A stretch of 64,000 bases of DNA from Marisediminitalea lipolytica (lineage in GTDB: Bacteria > Pseudomonadota > Gammaproteobacteria > Enterobacterales > Alteromonadaceae). The DNA is taken from the NCBI RefSeq assembly GCF_001758465.1, contig NZ_MJIC01000010.1, positions 248,001 through 312,000 of the forward strand, read 5' to 3'. Position 1 is the stretch's first letter. The number at the start of each line of letters is the position of its first letter. Under the pieces are notes generated by a model, which saw nothing but the letters and a program-made list of their open reading frames with translations, was not told the origin of the DNA and searched no databases. Positions 1-12,100 of this stretch are shown piece by piece. The position numbers were made by a program, and so were the translations under genes.

Positions 1-2617
<2,617 letters not shown>

Positions 2618-2773
2618 ATTAGGGCCAGCACTTAATTTGACGTTGGCCAGTATCACCATTCTCTATGTCATCGGTCTAACGGTGGTCAGTCATCCCTGAA
2701 TTGAAAACGATATCAGGGATGACTAAGCGTCCTTGTTACCGTGAATACATTAAAATAGGGGGGCAGGATGACC

Positions 2774-3307
2774 ATGTTCAGATATCTGCCGCCAAAATCG
2801 AGTGTCTGGGGGCACTCATTAGGCAGAAGAAAGGTTTCAGTTATCGCTGAAAGTATTAATGCTTTTATGACTGACGTCGTTGAAGAACCATTATGCAGAG
2901 GTGGTCACCTGAGCGTATCTTCAGGTTTTGGTTTGCCGCAGCCACAAAATGTCATCGAACAATTTGAAAACAGTATAGGTATTAAATTGGCTCGGGGATA
3001 CGCAAAGCTGGATGAATCTCAATGCCACGTTGCCATAGAGCAAGCATTGTCACTTCTCCCTACATTAGACCAAAAATTACACATCGATATTTCCAGAACT
3101 ATAGAGTTCGACAAATGGCGGCTTAATGACGAGTTAGTTAATGCGCCTGACACCTGCCGTTTAACCTGGAGATTAGGTACAAATTGTTCGGTATCCACCG
3201 AGCTCTATTTTAATTCAGAAGCGGAATTTACCGGTTTGTCTGAACTATTTACCAAATACAGCCTTGGCAAGTTAAAGCCTAATCATTTAAAAGAATGCAA
3301 AAAGTAA
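2774..3307 (+). CDS. Hypothetical protein
   Basis: A 177-residue soluble-looking protein that I do not recognise. A strong purine run (ggggggcagg, ending at 2767) is six bases before the ATG at 2774; an ATG at 2768 abuts it directly and is less likely. There is no signal peptide or membrane segment. The sequence is mixed alpha/beta-like with several Cys. It lies 150 bp after fimV and 43 bp before a predicted lipoprotein gene on the same strand, so the two may be co-transcribed. Confidence 0.6.
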   Translation: MFRYLPPKSSVWGHSLGRRKVSVIAESINAFMTDVVEEPLCRGGHLSVSSGFGLPQPQNVIEQFENSIGIKLARGYAKLDESQCHVAIEQALSLLPTLDQKLHIDISRTIEFDKWRLNDELVNAPDTCRLTWRLGTNCSVSTELYFNSEAEFTGLSELFTKYSLGKLKPNHLKECKK

Positions 3308-3350
3308 AAGCATATCTGTGTTTCGGATGGCGTTGGTTATCAGGAGAAAT

Positions 3351-3818
3351 ATGTTGAAAATAATTGTTATGGCAATGCTGGCTTTAGGTTGTGTAGGCTG
3401 CTTTTCGATCCCCGATACTGAAGAAGAGTTGAGGAGCAATGCTTACAAAATAGATCAATATTGTTCTCCCTTAAGCTTCGCAGATACCTATTCAGTCGTG
3501 GCAAGGAATACTGCAAGATGCCATGCCCAAAACGAAGATGCGTTAGTGCCTGCTGCCGGACTGTTTATTCCGTTATCTACGCAAGACATTGTAAAAGGTG
3601 AAATAACCTCACCCAATCAAATAGCCAAAATCTTAGTTGAGTATAAAAATCCGGTAGAGGGAGGCTTTTTGCAGGCTATAGATATCATGGCGACAGAATC
3701 ATGCCCTGCAGAGGTGTCTGTATACGTTTTGAATGACACCAAAAAATGGCTGTCTGCCAGTGCATCAGTGTTGAAGTGGTTAAATGGCGATAGTGAAAGC
3801 TGTTTTGCGCTTTTTTAA
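3351..3818 (+). CDS. Predicted lipoprotein, unknown function
   Basis: The ATG at 3351 follows an aggaga ribosome site; the frame is open further upstream but without a better start. The product (155 residues) begins MLKIIVMAMLALGCVGCFSIP, a short charged N-terminus, hydrophobic core and Cys, consistent with a lipoprotein signal, although two Cys (14 and 17) compete as the modified residue. The mature part has several further Cys. Family not recognised. It is probably exported to the envelope and expressed with the preceding gene. Confidence 0.6.
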   Translation: MLKIIVMAMLALGCVGCFSIPDTEEELRSNAYKIDQYCSPLSFADTYSVVARNTARCHAQNEDALVPAAGLFIPLSTQDIVKGEITSPNQIAKILVEYKNPVEGGFLQAIDIMATESCPAEVSVYVLNDTKKWLSASASVLKWLNGDSESCFALF

Positions 3819-3906
3819 TACTGAGTAACCCTGGGTAGTGAGATAAGTAACTGTTGTTGCAGTGTAACTCGTCATTAAACCACTTGCAGCCATTAAAAAT
3901 ATTGGG

Positions 3907-4320
3907 TCAGACGGCATCAGAATGCCGCGTATATAACGCCATCACAAGTTGGATTACACCCACCAAAAGGGGGCTGTAAAACAGATAAATATCTATAAAA
4001 TGAGGTGTTATCCTGAACCATGGATGGCTTTGTGACTGCCCGATATAAGCCACGGTTGCAAGTGACAGCAGACCCGCCAGTAGCATAAATAAACGTGAAT
4101 AAAACGACGGTTTACGCGGCCAAACCAATGAGGTCATTGCGATAAAACCTAAAATACCGCCTGTACCGGTGAGCATATACTGAATGCCAAAAACGATGTC
4201 GCCTTCTATAGCTGCAACCAGGCCAAGTAATGCGCCGATAGCGGCAAAGGGGAGCAGGAATAATGCGGGAACCCACCCAAAGAGCGCAGTTATCATTCTA
4301 AGGCGTGTCGAGTTTACCAT
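3907..4320 (-). CDS. Small integral membrane protein, unknown function
   Basis: From the internal ATG at 4320 (protein starts MVNSTRLRM) this encodes 137 residues with four predicted membrane segments: residues about 10-32, 40-60, 73-92 and 105-125. The longer frame to 4383 adds a polar stretch that does not look like a natural N-terminus. It is convergent with the preceding lipoprotein gene. No family recognised. Confidence 0.55.
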   Translation of the reverse strand: MVNSTRLRMITALFGWVPALFLLPFAAIGALLGLVAAIEGDIVFGIQYMLTGTGGILGFIAMTSLVWPRKPSFYSRLFMLLAGLLSLATVAYIGQSQSHPWFRITPHFIDIYLFYSPLLVGVIQLVMALYTRHSDAV

Positions 4321-4518
4321 CCCTGTGGTCCTAGTGTTCCTTGTTACTAAACTGACCGTAGCACGCCCTGACTCTGGCTTCAAATTCGCCTTTTTTAACC
4401 ATTTGCCTATTGCACAGCAGCAGAAAAATTCGCTAGCATGGTTGATTAAAGTGTAGCCATTGTCGTTAGTTCTAAACCACGGATTCGGTTGCCTAAGTGA
4501 TATTCATGGAGTGAAAAA

Positions 4519-5886
4519 ATGCGTTTGTTATCGACTATTTTTATTGGTGCTGTGTTGGTTACCTCTGCGCTGCCAGCAGGCACAGCGATTGCCGTTCCAG
4601 CCCAGGGCGATGTTCGCCCGCTGGTATCTGGCGAGCGGGTGCGGGTAAATAAAATTACCCGTGATATTACCAGTGCAATGCAAGAACTGGATAAAAACGG
4701 TGCCAAACCGTTTCAGGATCCTGCCTATGTTAAACGGTGGCAGCAGTCTTATGAGCGCTTTAAAAAAGCGCTGGCCAAATATCCCCAGGTAAACGATCCG
4801 GATGTGATTGCAGCAACCAGAAAGTTACAGGAATACGCCAACCTTATTCAGGTTGGTATCAATGAAGGAACGAAACAAGTACAGCAAACCGGTGATGTTC
4901 AGGCGCGTCTGGCAAAAATCGAGACAGCCTTTCGAAGCAACCAGCCGCCGGGCTGGCTTAAGGTGCCTTTTACCGAAGAGCAGGTCAGACAGTGGATTAA
5001 CAAGGCTGGCGTAGCTAAAGGCACAGCAGAAAGCGCGATTGCGGCATTGGATGATATTGCTAAGAATGCATATTTACCGGTTAATGCCGGTCCTTCGCAA
5101 AGTGGCGATAGGTACGATAAACAGGATCTGAGTCGACTTAAAAACTATGCCAACAGTATTGTAAAAAAAGTTAATGAAGCCGTTGTCACTACCGAGCAAA
5201 ACCTGCGTCATGCAGCAGAAATGCAGGGCCGGGAACTACAGGGGTATAACCAAATTGACCCTAATGATCCTTCCGACCAGGCCAATTATTTTTTAAACGA
5301 AGGGGCTGAAGCCCGAATGTACGCCGGTTTTGAGCGCCAACTGGCCATAGCTAACTCCTTTGTGGCATACCAGAAAGGATTAGGCCAGCAACCCAATAAA
5401 GCGGTTACCGATCGTGTCGCCTACATTGAAGGGGTTAAACAGCGTTATGGCGCGCTGCGCGAAAAACTGCTAGGTGAGAGTAGCTTGCCTGAAGCCAAGT
5501 CTACCGACAGTAAGCTTATTGATATCGCGAACCGGATTTTAGCGATACCACGTTATAAATTTGGTAATCATGGCCCGGTGGTGCTCACCAGCAAAGGCAT
5601 TGTCCAAAAAGAAAAAGAATTGTCCGAGGAAGAGTACAACGATGTGGATATTAGTTTATCCGGTGAAATTACATTAACGGGTACCAAGACAACGTGGCAT
5701 TATCGCTGGGATGAATTCACATTTGCCACGCCTATTCAGGATCCTCACTCCAAACAGTGGTACGTGTGGTGGATAACGGCTAAGAAATTCTCTTCCGGCG
5801 CATCTACCACGCCTATTGGCGAATGGGTCTCTGGTGGCGCTACAAAAGGCGGTGTTATTCTGGAAAAAACTTTTAAATTCAATTGA
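4519..5886 (+). CDS. Exported protein of unknown function
   Basis: 455 residues with a clear Sec signal peptide (positive start, hydrophobic core, AIA then VPA near residue 26) and a tggagtg ribosome site seven to eight bases before the ATG. The first two thirds look helical and charged. The C-terminal third is rich in Trp, Gly and beta-forming residues (YVWWITAKKF, GEWVSGGATKGGV). I do not recognise the family. It is monocistronic: an inverted repeat with a T-rich tail follows 70 bp downstream. Confidence 0.65.
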   Translation: MRLLSTIFIGAVLVTSALPAGTAIAVPAQGDVRPLVSGERVRVNKITRDITSAMQELDKNGAKPFQDPAYVKRWQQSYERFKKALAKYPQVNDPDVIAATRKLQEYANLIQVGINEGTKQVQQTGDVQARLAKIETAFRSNQPPGWLKVPFTEEQVRQWINKAGVAKGTAESAIAALDDIAKNAYLPVNAGPSQSGDRYDKQDLSRLKNYANSIVKKVNEAVVTTEQNLRHAAEMQGRELQGYNQIDPNDPSDQANYFLNEGAEARMYAGFERQLAIANSFVAYQKGLGQQPNKAVTDRVAYIEGVKQRYGALREKLLGESSLPEAKSTDSKLIDIANRILAIPRYKFGNHGPVVLTSKGIVQKEKELSEEEYNDVDISLSGEITLTGTKTTWHYRWDEFTFATPIQDPHSKQWYVWWITAKKFSSGASTTPIGEWVSGGATKGGVILEKTFKFN

Positions 5887-5955
5887 CATTAAGCATTGAT
5901 ACCGAGTTGGCCTGAGCGCATATGTGATTGCAGGCCAGCAACACTGGCACGGATA

Positions 5956-5982
5956 TCTGGTTTTACCGCGCATTAAACCAGA
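5956..5982 (+). terminator. Probable intrinsic terminator
   Basis: Perfect 8-bp stem TCTGGTTT/AAACCAGA with an 11-base loop, followed by the T-rich run gtttgttttgttt. It sits between the exported-protein gene and the M28 peptidase gene. A second hairpin (tggcctg/caggcca, 5908-5937) precedes it without a T tail. Confidence 0.55.
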
Positions 5983-6097
5983 GTTTGTTTTGTTTATCAT
6001 AATTATCATACCAGTCATAGGATTGGTCATTTTCTCTATGAATTTTTCAGATAGAATCCCCAGTGGGAAATAACAATACAAACTACGGATCCTGAGA

Positions 6098-7504
6098 ATG
6101 AAAAATAAATTAGTGACCTTACTGGCGGCAGCCATAGGCCTTACGGCCGTTGGTCTGGCCTCGCCGGATTTAAAAGCGCGTCAAACGGTACAAACCGAAG
6201 TTCTCGATGAGATTAAACAGCAGGTTAGTCAGTCGACATTGTCCTATGACATTGTCGAGTCGCTGACCACAGAAGTTGGTCCACGGATGGTGGGAACACC
6301 CGGCGCAGATTTGGCTACCGGGTGGGCGGTGGCCAAAATGAAATCACTGGGCTTTGATAAAGTCTGGACAGAAGAAAGCCAGGCGCAGCTATGGCAGCGC
6401 GGTGATCTTACCGCTAGCATTACCGCCCCTTATCCGCATAAGCTGGTTGCCATAGCCCTTGGTGGCAGTGTTGGCACTGCGGGCAAAACCGTTGAGGCGG
6501 AAGTGGCCTATTTTGCCGATCTGAAAGCCCTGCAGGAAGCGCCAGAGGGTAGCCTCCAGGGTAAAATTGCCTATGTTGGTTATCGAATGGAGCGCCATAT
6601 CGACGGCCATGGTTACGGTAAAGCGGTTGGGGCAAGGGTAATTGGTGCCTCTGCAGCGGCCCAAAAAGGCGCGCTGGCATTTGTTATGCGTTCAGTTGGT
6701 ACCGATACCGACCGCATCGGTCACACCGGGATGATGCGCTACGAAGAAGGCGTAAAAAAGATTCCTGCTGTTGCACTGTCTAATCCCGATGCGGATTTGT
6801 TAGAAAACATGCTTCGTCGCGACGCACCGGTGACATTTTCGTTAAATACCAATGCCAGTGGCCCAACCGGAAAAACCGTTACCATTGCTAACGTAATTGG
6901 CGAGGTTACCGGCGCGCAAACCCCGCAAGAGGTGATTACTTTAGGCGCACACATTGATAGCTGGGATGTGGGTACAGGGGCCATTGATGACGGCATTGGT
7001 ATTGGCATCGTGCTGGCCGCCGGGCATTATATTGCCAATATGAAGCAGCGTCCGGCGCGTACCATCCGGGTGATTTTATTTGCTGCAGAAGAGATAGGCC
7101 TGGTGGGCGTGCGCGATTACGTGGCAAAACACCAGGACGAAATGCCCCGCCATATGCTGGGCGCAGAATGGGATTTTGGTAATGGCCGAATCTATCAGTT
7201 GGAGCCTGGTGTTGGCCCGGCCGCATTAAACTCAGTACGTGACTTTGCTAATTATCTGGCCCCGATGGGCGTGTCGCTGGCCGAAACCAATACGGCGAAA
7301 GGCCAGTCTGACATGAGTGTGCTGGGCGAGGCCGGTCAGCCTGCCTTCAACTTTGCGCCGGATGGGCTGGATTATTTTGACTACCATCACACTGAAAACG
7401 ACACACTGGATAAAGTTGATCAGGATGCTATTAAGGTAAACACAACAATCTACACTTTGTTTGCCTGGTATGCTGCTAACAGCGGCGTCGATTTTCGTTT
7501 ATAA
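6098..7504 (+). CDS. M28 family zinc metallopeptidase, exported
   Basis: 468 residues. A signal peptide (about residues 1-23) leads to a peptidase with a PA-domain-like insert in the first half and an M28 catalytic domain in the second. Likely metal and catalytic residues are visible: the His and Asp in GAHIDSWD, the bridging Asp in GAIDDG, the Glu pair in FAAEEIG, and the distal His in YHHTENDTLDKV. This matches the carboxypeptidase-Q-like branch, so a periplasmic or secreted exopeptidase role is likely. Substrate unknown. The gene ends in a strong intrinsic terminator. Confidence 0.88.
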   Translation: MKNKLVTLLAAAIGLTAVGLASPDLKARQTVQTEVLDEIKQQVSQSTLSYDIVESLTTEVGPRMVGTPGADLATGWAVAKMKSLGFDKVWTEESQAQLWQRGDLTASITAPYPHKLVAIALGGSVGTAGKTVEAEVAYFADLKALQEAPEGSLQGKIAYVGYRMERHIDGHGYGKAVGARVIGASAAAQKGALAFVMRSVGTDTDRIGHTGMMRYEEGVKKIPAVALSNPDADLLENMLRRDAPVTFSLNTNASGPTGKTVTIANVIGEVTGAQTPQEVITLGAHIDSWDVGTGAIDDGIGIGIVLAAGHYIANMKQRPARTIRVILFAAEEIGLVGVRDYVAKHQDEMPRHMLGAEWDFGNGRIYQLEPGVGPAALNSVRDFANYLAPMGVSLAETNTAKGQSDMSVLGEAGQPAFNFAPDGLDYFDYHHTENDTLDKVDQDAIKVNTTIYTLFAWYAANSGVDFRL

Positions 7505-7510
7505 GCGTTG

Positions 7511-7546
7511 AGCAAAAGGGAGAACAGGGTTCTCCCTTTTGCTTTT
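7511..7546 (+). terminator. Strong intrinsic terminator after the M28 peptidase gene
   Basis: Perfect 15-bp stem (AGCAAAAGGGAGAAC and its complement) with the three-base loop AGG, followed by TTT. It begins seven bases after the stop codon. Confidence 0.9.
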
Positions 7547-7670
7547 GCTAATTTCCATCTACTTTTCCCAATTTTCATCCTCACCTGCCAATTTCCTGCC
7601 GGTGCCGATTGCCCATCGCCCTCGCTTTCCGTAAACTTACGCGCTTCGTAGCAACACAAAGCAATTTAGC

Positions 7671-8462
7671 ATGACCCGAATCGCCCTTGGTATAGAATAT
7701 GATGGTGCCCGGCACTATGGCTGGCAACGACAACAGGAAGTGCCCAGCGTACAGGGCTACCTTGAAAAAGCACTGTCTACCGTAGCTAACACAACCATTG
7801 AGGTGCAATGCGCTGGTCGAACTGATGCCGGTGTGCATGCCACTGGTCAGGTAGTGCATTTTGACTGTGACGTACCACGCCCCCTAAAAGCCTGGACCAT
7901 GGGCGTTAACGCCAATCTGCCCGATTCAGTTGCGGTGAAATGGTGTACGGAAGTCAGCGATGATTTTCATGCGCGTTTTTCGGCTACCGGTCGCCGCTAT
8001 CGCTACATTATTTACAATCACAAAATGCGCCCGGCTATTTTGTATCACGGTGTCACCCATGTGCATCGCGATCTGGACGAAAACAAGATGCATGAAGCGG
8101 CCCAGGCGTTGCTGGGAGAGCAGGATTTCAGTGCTTTCAGAGCCGCGCTTTGTCAGTCAAAAAGCCCGTTCAGAAACGTCACCAAAGTCAGTGTTACCCG
8201 CCAGGGATGTTATGTGATTGTGGATATCTGCGCCAATGCGTTTTTGCACCACATGGTGCGTAATATTGTTGGCTCGTTAGTCGAAATTGGCAGTGGCCAT
8301 CAACCGCTTGACTGGATAGCCACTTTACTGGCCGGTAAAGATCGAACCCTCGCTGCGGCAACAGCCAAACCCAATGGCCTGTATCTGGTTGACGTGGATT
8401 ATCCGGCGTCATTTGGTTTACCCCGGTCGGTGCTGGGGCCGTTATTTTTGCCGGATAATTAG
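7671..8462 (+). CDS. truA: tRNA pseudouridine(38-40) synthase TruA
   Basis: 263 residues, the usual length. It contains the family signature [13 protein letters not shown] with catalytic Asp52 and the C-terminal [17 protein letters not shown] segment. The enzyme converts U38-U40 of the anticodon arm to pseudouridine in many tRNAs. It opens the conserved truA-accD-folC-dedD-cvpA-purF neighbourhood; trpF, often found between truA and accD in relatives, is absent here. Confidence 0.97.
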   Translation: MTRIALGIEYDGARHYGWQRQQEVPSVQGYLEKALSTVANTTIEVQCAGRTDAGVHATGQVVHFDCDVPRPLKAWTMGVNANLPDSVAVKWCTEVSDDFHARFSATGRRYRYIIYNHKMRPAILYHGVTHVHRDLDENKMHEAAQALLGEQDFSAFRAALCQSKSPFRNVTKVSVTRQGCYVIVDICANAFLHHMVRNIVGSLVEIGSGHQPLDWIATLLAGKDRTLAAATAKPNGLYLVDVDYPASFGLPRSVLGPLFLPDN

Positions 8463-8716
8463 TTGGCTGGGGACTATTGCGCTGGTCTGACTGAATTACA
8501 CACAAAAACAATGCAGTGATAACAATGACAGGCTTTATACGTATAAATAATTGTACTTCTTAGACCAGTTTTATTTTTCGCTATTGCGTTGAATATGCTC
8601 TAATATGTCGCCATATGCGGATATAATCCATCGTTTATTATTTCATCATCCTGTACCGGGTACGAACAACCATAAAAAGCCAAGGTTAACAGGTTACCAA
8701 AAAGGACATCTCTGGC

Positions 8717-9562
8717 ATGAGCTGGATTCAAAAAATTCTTCCTAAGACACAAACATCTACCAAGGGTAATGTACCTGAAGGTATCTGGACTAAATGTAAT
8801 AGCTGTCAGGCCGTACTGTATAAGCAGGACCTGGAAAAGCAGCTGGAAGTGTGTCCAAAATGTGATAACCACATGCGTATTACTGCACGTCGTCGCCTGG
8901 ATGCGTTTTTAGACGCCGGAGAAAGACAAGAACTGGCCGGTGATTTAGAGCCACAGGATATCCTTAAATTTAAGGACTCCAAGCGTTATAAAGATCGCAT
9001 CACCGCGGCGCAAAAATCCACTAACGAAAAAGACGCCCTTATCGTTATGAAAGGCAAGCTAAAAGGTATGCCGGTAGTGGTAGCCAGCTTTGAATTTGCC
9101 TTTATGGGCGGCTCAATGGCATCGGTTGTGGGCGCACGTTTTGTGGCGGCGGTTAACGCGGCAATTGCAGCAAAATGCCCGCTAATTTGTTTTTCTGCCA
9201 GTGGTGGTGCTCGTATGCAGGAAGCCTTACTGTCGCTGATGCAAATGGCTAAAACCTCTGCTGCGCTGGCCAAATTAAGTGAAAAAGGCCTGCCTTACAT
9301 ATCGGTAATGACCGACCCGACGATGGGCGGTGTGTCGGCCAGTTTAGCCATGCTGGGTGATATCAATGTCGCAGAGCCAAAAGCCCTGATTGGTTTTGCT
9401 GGTCCTCGTGTTATTGAGCAAACCGTTCGCGAAAAACTGCCGGAAGGGTTCCAGCGCAGTGAGTTTTTGCTGGAGAAAGGCGCAATCGACATGATTGTCG
9501 ACCGTCGCGAAATGCGTGATAAATTACACGGCGTTCTGGCCAAACTGCATCGCCCTGATTAA
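8717..9562 (+). CDS. accD: Acetyl-CoA carboxylase carboxyltransferase subunit beta
   Basis: 281 residues. The N-terminal zinc ribbon has Cys27, Cys30, Cys46 and Cys49, the same numbering as E. coli AccD, followed by a crotonase-fold carboxyltransferase domain with [17 protein letters not shown] and [14 protein letters not shown] motifs. With AccA it transfers carboxyl from biotin to acetyl-CoA, the first step of fatty acid synthesis. A 254-bp gap upstream separates it from truA and contains a tataat at 8622 that could be a -10 box; I see no convincing -35. Confidence 0.97.
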   Translation: MSWIQKILPKTQTSTKGNVPEGIWTKCNSCQAVLYKQDLEKQLEVCPKCDNHMRITARRRLDAFLDAGERQELAGDLEPQDILKFKDSKRYKDRITAAQKSTNEKDALIVMKGKLKGMPVVVASFEFAFMGGSMASVVGARFVAAVNAAIAAKCPLICFSASGGARMQEALLSLMQMAKTSAALAKLSEKGLPYISVMTDPTMGGVSASLAMLGDINVAEPKALIGFAGPRVIEQTVREKLPEGFQRSEFLLEKGAIDMIVDRREMRDKLHGVLAKLHRPD

Positions 9563-9571
9563 TTCAGGGCG
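9551..9571 (+). promoter_or_regulatory. Hairpin spanning the accD stop, just before folC
   Basis: Perfect 8-bp stem CGCCCTGA/TCAGGGCG with loop TTAAT. It contains the accD stop codon and ends nine bases before the folC ATG. The following tract (ctgactttt) is only weakly U-rich, so it may attenuate or stabilise rather than terminate. Confidence 0.5.
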
Positions 9572-9580
9572 CTGACTTTT

Positions 9581-10816
9581 ATGAGCAAAAATTTGTTGCA
9601 ATGGCTCGACTATCTCGAGTCCATTCACCCAAGTGCCATCGACATGGGGCTTGACCGTGTTGCCCAGGTAGCACAGATTCTTTCTATTCACTTTGATGCC
9701 CGGGTTATCACCGTTGGTGGTACCAACGGAAAGGGTACGACCTCTGCTCTGATTGAAAATGCTTTATTGTTAAGCGGTAAGACGGTGGGCGTTTACAGTT
9801 CGCCACACCTGCTGGATTACCGCGAAAGAGTACGCGTCAACGGGCAGTTGCCCGACGAAGTGGCGTTTTGTACTGCGTTTGCAAAAGTTGAAGCAGCCCG
9901 GGGCGCTATCAGCCTGACCTATTTTGAATTTGGCACACTGGCCGCAATGCTCATGCTGATGGAAGCCGATCTTGATGTGGTAGTGCTGGAAGTGGGCTTA
10001 GGCGGGCGACTGGATGCGACCAATATTATTACCCCGGACTGTGCAGTCATCACCAGCATTGGACTTGACCACCAGGACTGGCTGGGTGATACGCGGGAAA
10101 AAATCGCCCTGGAGAAAGTCGGCATTATCCGCCGTCAGGGCAAGGTGGTAATAGGCGAACCGGAACCGCCAGAAACCCTTATCGACGCAGTGGCAAAACT
10201 GGATGCCGATGCCTGGTGGCGCGAGCAGCAATTCTCTGTTACGCGTCAGCAAAATGGTTGTATCTGGCAGGCTGGTGAACAACAAATTGAACTTCCCGAC
10301 ACCGCAATACCACTCAATAACGTAGCAACAGCGTTAGCGGTTTTACAGCACAGCGGCTTTAATCTGAGCCCTGGTATTTTGTTTGAGGCAGTCGCTAAAA
10401 CACAATTACCTGGTCGTCGCCAGCTTATTGCACAGCAACCGCCAACGTATCTGGATGTGGGGCACAATCCGCAGGCGACTCAGTCGCTGGCCGAATGGCT
10501 GGACAGTAAATCTTTTGACCGTTTGCACATAGTGGTAGCCATGCTTAACGATAAAGCTCCGGCTGAATCGCTGGCGCCGTTTAAGCGCTTTAATCCGCAA
10601 TGGTATCTGGCTGCGACCCACGGTCCCCGCGGATTAGCGGCACAAAAGCTGGCCCTTGCAGTGGCATCAGATAACAAGCTTGTGTTTGAAGAGGTTACCA
10701 AGGCTTATCAGGCTGCGCGTGATACAGGTCAGCAAAATGACCTGATATTAGTCGTTGGCTCTTTTCATACAGTTGCAGATATTCTGGCGTTACCGCACAA
10801 TACACAAAACTCATAA
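9581..10816 (+). CDS. folC: Bifunctional folylpolyglutamate/dihydrofolate synthase
   Basis: 411 residues, Mur-ligase fold. The nucleotide-binding loop GGTNGKGTTSAL is near residues 46-57. YSSPHLLDYRERVRVNG and VGLGGRLDATNII are FolC/FPGS signatures. DVGHNPQAT marks the C-terminal domain. It adds glutamate to dihydropteroate and folates. It lies 18 bp after accD and 14 bp before dedD in the same direction. Confidence 0.96.
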   Translation: MSKNLLQWLDYLESIHPSAIDMGLDRVAQVAQILSIHFDARVITVGGTNGKGTTSALIENALLLSGKTVGVYSSPHLLDYRERVRVNGQLPDEVAFCTAFAKVEAARGAISLTYFEFGTLAAMLMLMEADLDVVVLEVGLGGRLDATNIITPDCAVITSIGLDHQDWLGDTREKIALEKVGIIRRQGKVVIGEPEPPETLIDAVAKLDADAWWREQQFSVTRQQNGCIWQAGEQQIELPDTAIPLNNVATALAVLQHSGFNLSPGILFEAVAKTQLPGRRQLIAQQPPTYLDVGHNPQATQSLAEWLDSKSFDRLHIVVAMLNDKAPAESLAPFKRFNPQWYLAATHGPRGLAAQKLALAVASDNKLVFEEVTKAYQAARDTGQQNDLILVVGSFHTVADILALPHNTQNS

Positions 10817-10830
10817 CAGGAACACAGGTA

Positions 10831-11436
10831 GTGGCGGCAGCATTAAAGAACAGGTTGGTAGGCACTGTTATTTTGGTGGCAGTGGCGGTGATTGTTTTGC
10901 CAGACATGTTAGATGGCAAAAAATCCAGCAGTGAAGATGTGTTCGTTAACGTACCTGCGGCACCTGCGAAAAAGCCCATCGTTAATCCTGAACCCTTTCC
11001 GGAAGAGCGGGTAATGGCTTCTGCTCAGCGCCCCGTTGAGATTGTTAACGAGCCTGCGCTGGATGATCCTGCGCCTCAGGAGACGCCAGTACCGGCTCAG
11101 GACGTGGTTGAGCCGGTTACGGTGACTAATTCTGCCAATGGTGACCTGGCCAGACAAACCGTGGTAGAGGCCCCTAAAGATACCGAGCAAAACAATAGCT
11201 GGGTAATTCAGCTAGGTAGCTTTCGTCATCAGAAGAATGTGAAGCAATTGCTCGATAAACTCGCAAACGCCGGTTACCGTGCTTTTAGCCGACCCATCGA
11301 AACCAGCTCCGGCCCACTTACCAAAGTGTTTGTCGGACCAAACCTGAATAAGCGTGAGCTTGATGGCGCGCTTTCCCACCTGCAGGAACTAACCGGTCTG
11401 CGTGGTAAAGTAACCCGTTTTAGTGTTAATGGATAA
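10831..11436 (+). CDS. dedD: DedD-like SPOR-domain cell division protein
   Basis: 201 residues. One N-terminal membrane anchor (about 9-25), a Pro/Ala/Glu-rich linker, and a C-terminal SPOR domain (about 123-201, starting WVIQLGSFRHQKNVKQLLDKL). The SPOR domain binds denuded septal peptidoglycan, so it should act at the division site. The start is GTG at 10831, preceded by aacacagg. Position between folC and cvpA matches the classical operon. Confidence 0.92.
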   Translation: MAAALKNRLVGTVILVAVAVIVLPDMLDGKKSSSEDVFVNVPAAPAKKPIVNPEPFPEERVMASAQRPVEIVNEPALDDPAPQETPVPAQDVVEPVTVTNSANGDLARQTVVEAPKDTEQNNSWVIQLGSFRHQKNVKQLLDKLANAGYRAFSRPIETSSGPLTKVFVGPNLNKRELDGALSHLQELTGLRGKVTRFSVNG

Positions 11437-11598
11437 GTATACTGCGGCGCAGGACAGTTAAGTTGACAGTTGGTGGCTGGATGAAATTTCGGCACTGGTA
11501 ATCCCTCTGACTTCTGGTAGAATGCGCGCGAATTTGATGTGGGCTGGATTGTTAATTTAATCAATCGGCGCACTAACAGGATGGATAAGAATCTTCAA

Positions 11599-12087
11599 AT
11601 GAATTGGCTCGATTACGCGATTATAGGTGTGATAGCGCTATCCACGCTGATAAGTCTTGTGCGTGGTTTTGTTAAGGAAGCCATTTCACTGGCCGTTTGG
11701 TTTGCAGCCATGTTTGTGGCCAGTCAGTTTTACGCCGATTTAGCGGTTTATTTTACCCGGATCAGCGATGAGCTTATTCGTAACGGTGCTGCTATCGCAG
11801 CACTCTTCGTTGCTACCCTATTATTAGGGGCATTAGTCAATTACACTGTCAGCCAGCTGGTTGAAGCGACCGGCCTTTCTGGTACCGATCGGGCACTGGG
11901 GGCAGTTTTTGGCGCATTACGCGGCGTTCTGATAGTAAGTGCGCTATTATTTTTTCTGGATACGTTTACACCTTCAGCCTCATCAGACTGGTGGGACGAA
12001 TCGGTGCTTGTGCCAGAATTTGCAGTAATCATAGAGTGGTTTTTTAATTACGTAAAAGACGGCTCCAGTTTTTTAACTCCCGCTTAA
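11599..12087 (+). CDS. cvpA: CvpA family membrane protein
   Basis: The ATG at 11599 gives 162 residues beginning [20 protein letters not shown], the same length as, and closely aligned to, E. coli CvpA. An ATG at 11581 (six extra residues) and a GTG at 11539 are in frame; the 11581 start cannot be excluded. Four hydrophobic membrane segments are visible. CvpA is needed for colicin V production and envelope stress tolerance in enterics, but its biochemical role is unclear. It is directly upstream of purF, as in many gammaproteobacteria. Confidence 0.93.
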   Translation: MNWLDYAIIGVIALSTLISLVRGFVKEAISLAVWFAAMFVASQFYADLAVYFTRISDELIRNGAAIAALFVATLLLGALVNYTVSQLVEATGLSGTDRALGAVFGALRGVLIVSALLFFLDTFTPSASSDWWDESVLVPEFAVIIEWFFNYVKDGSSFLTPA

Positions 12088-12100
12088 ATAGGTAACCTAC

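Noticed and set aside
8599-8627. Full sigma-70 promoter for accD
   Set aside because: A tataat is present at 8622 but no acceptable -35 sits at the required distance, so only the -10-like match is mentioned.
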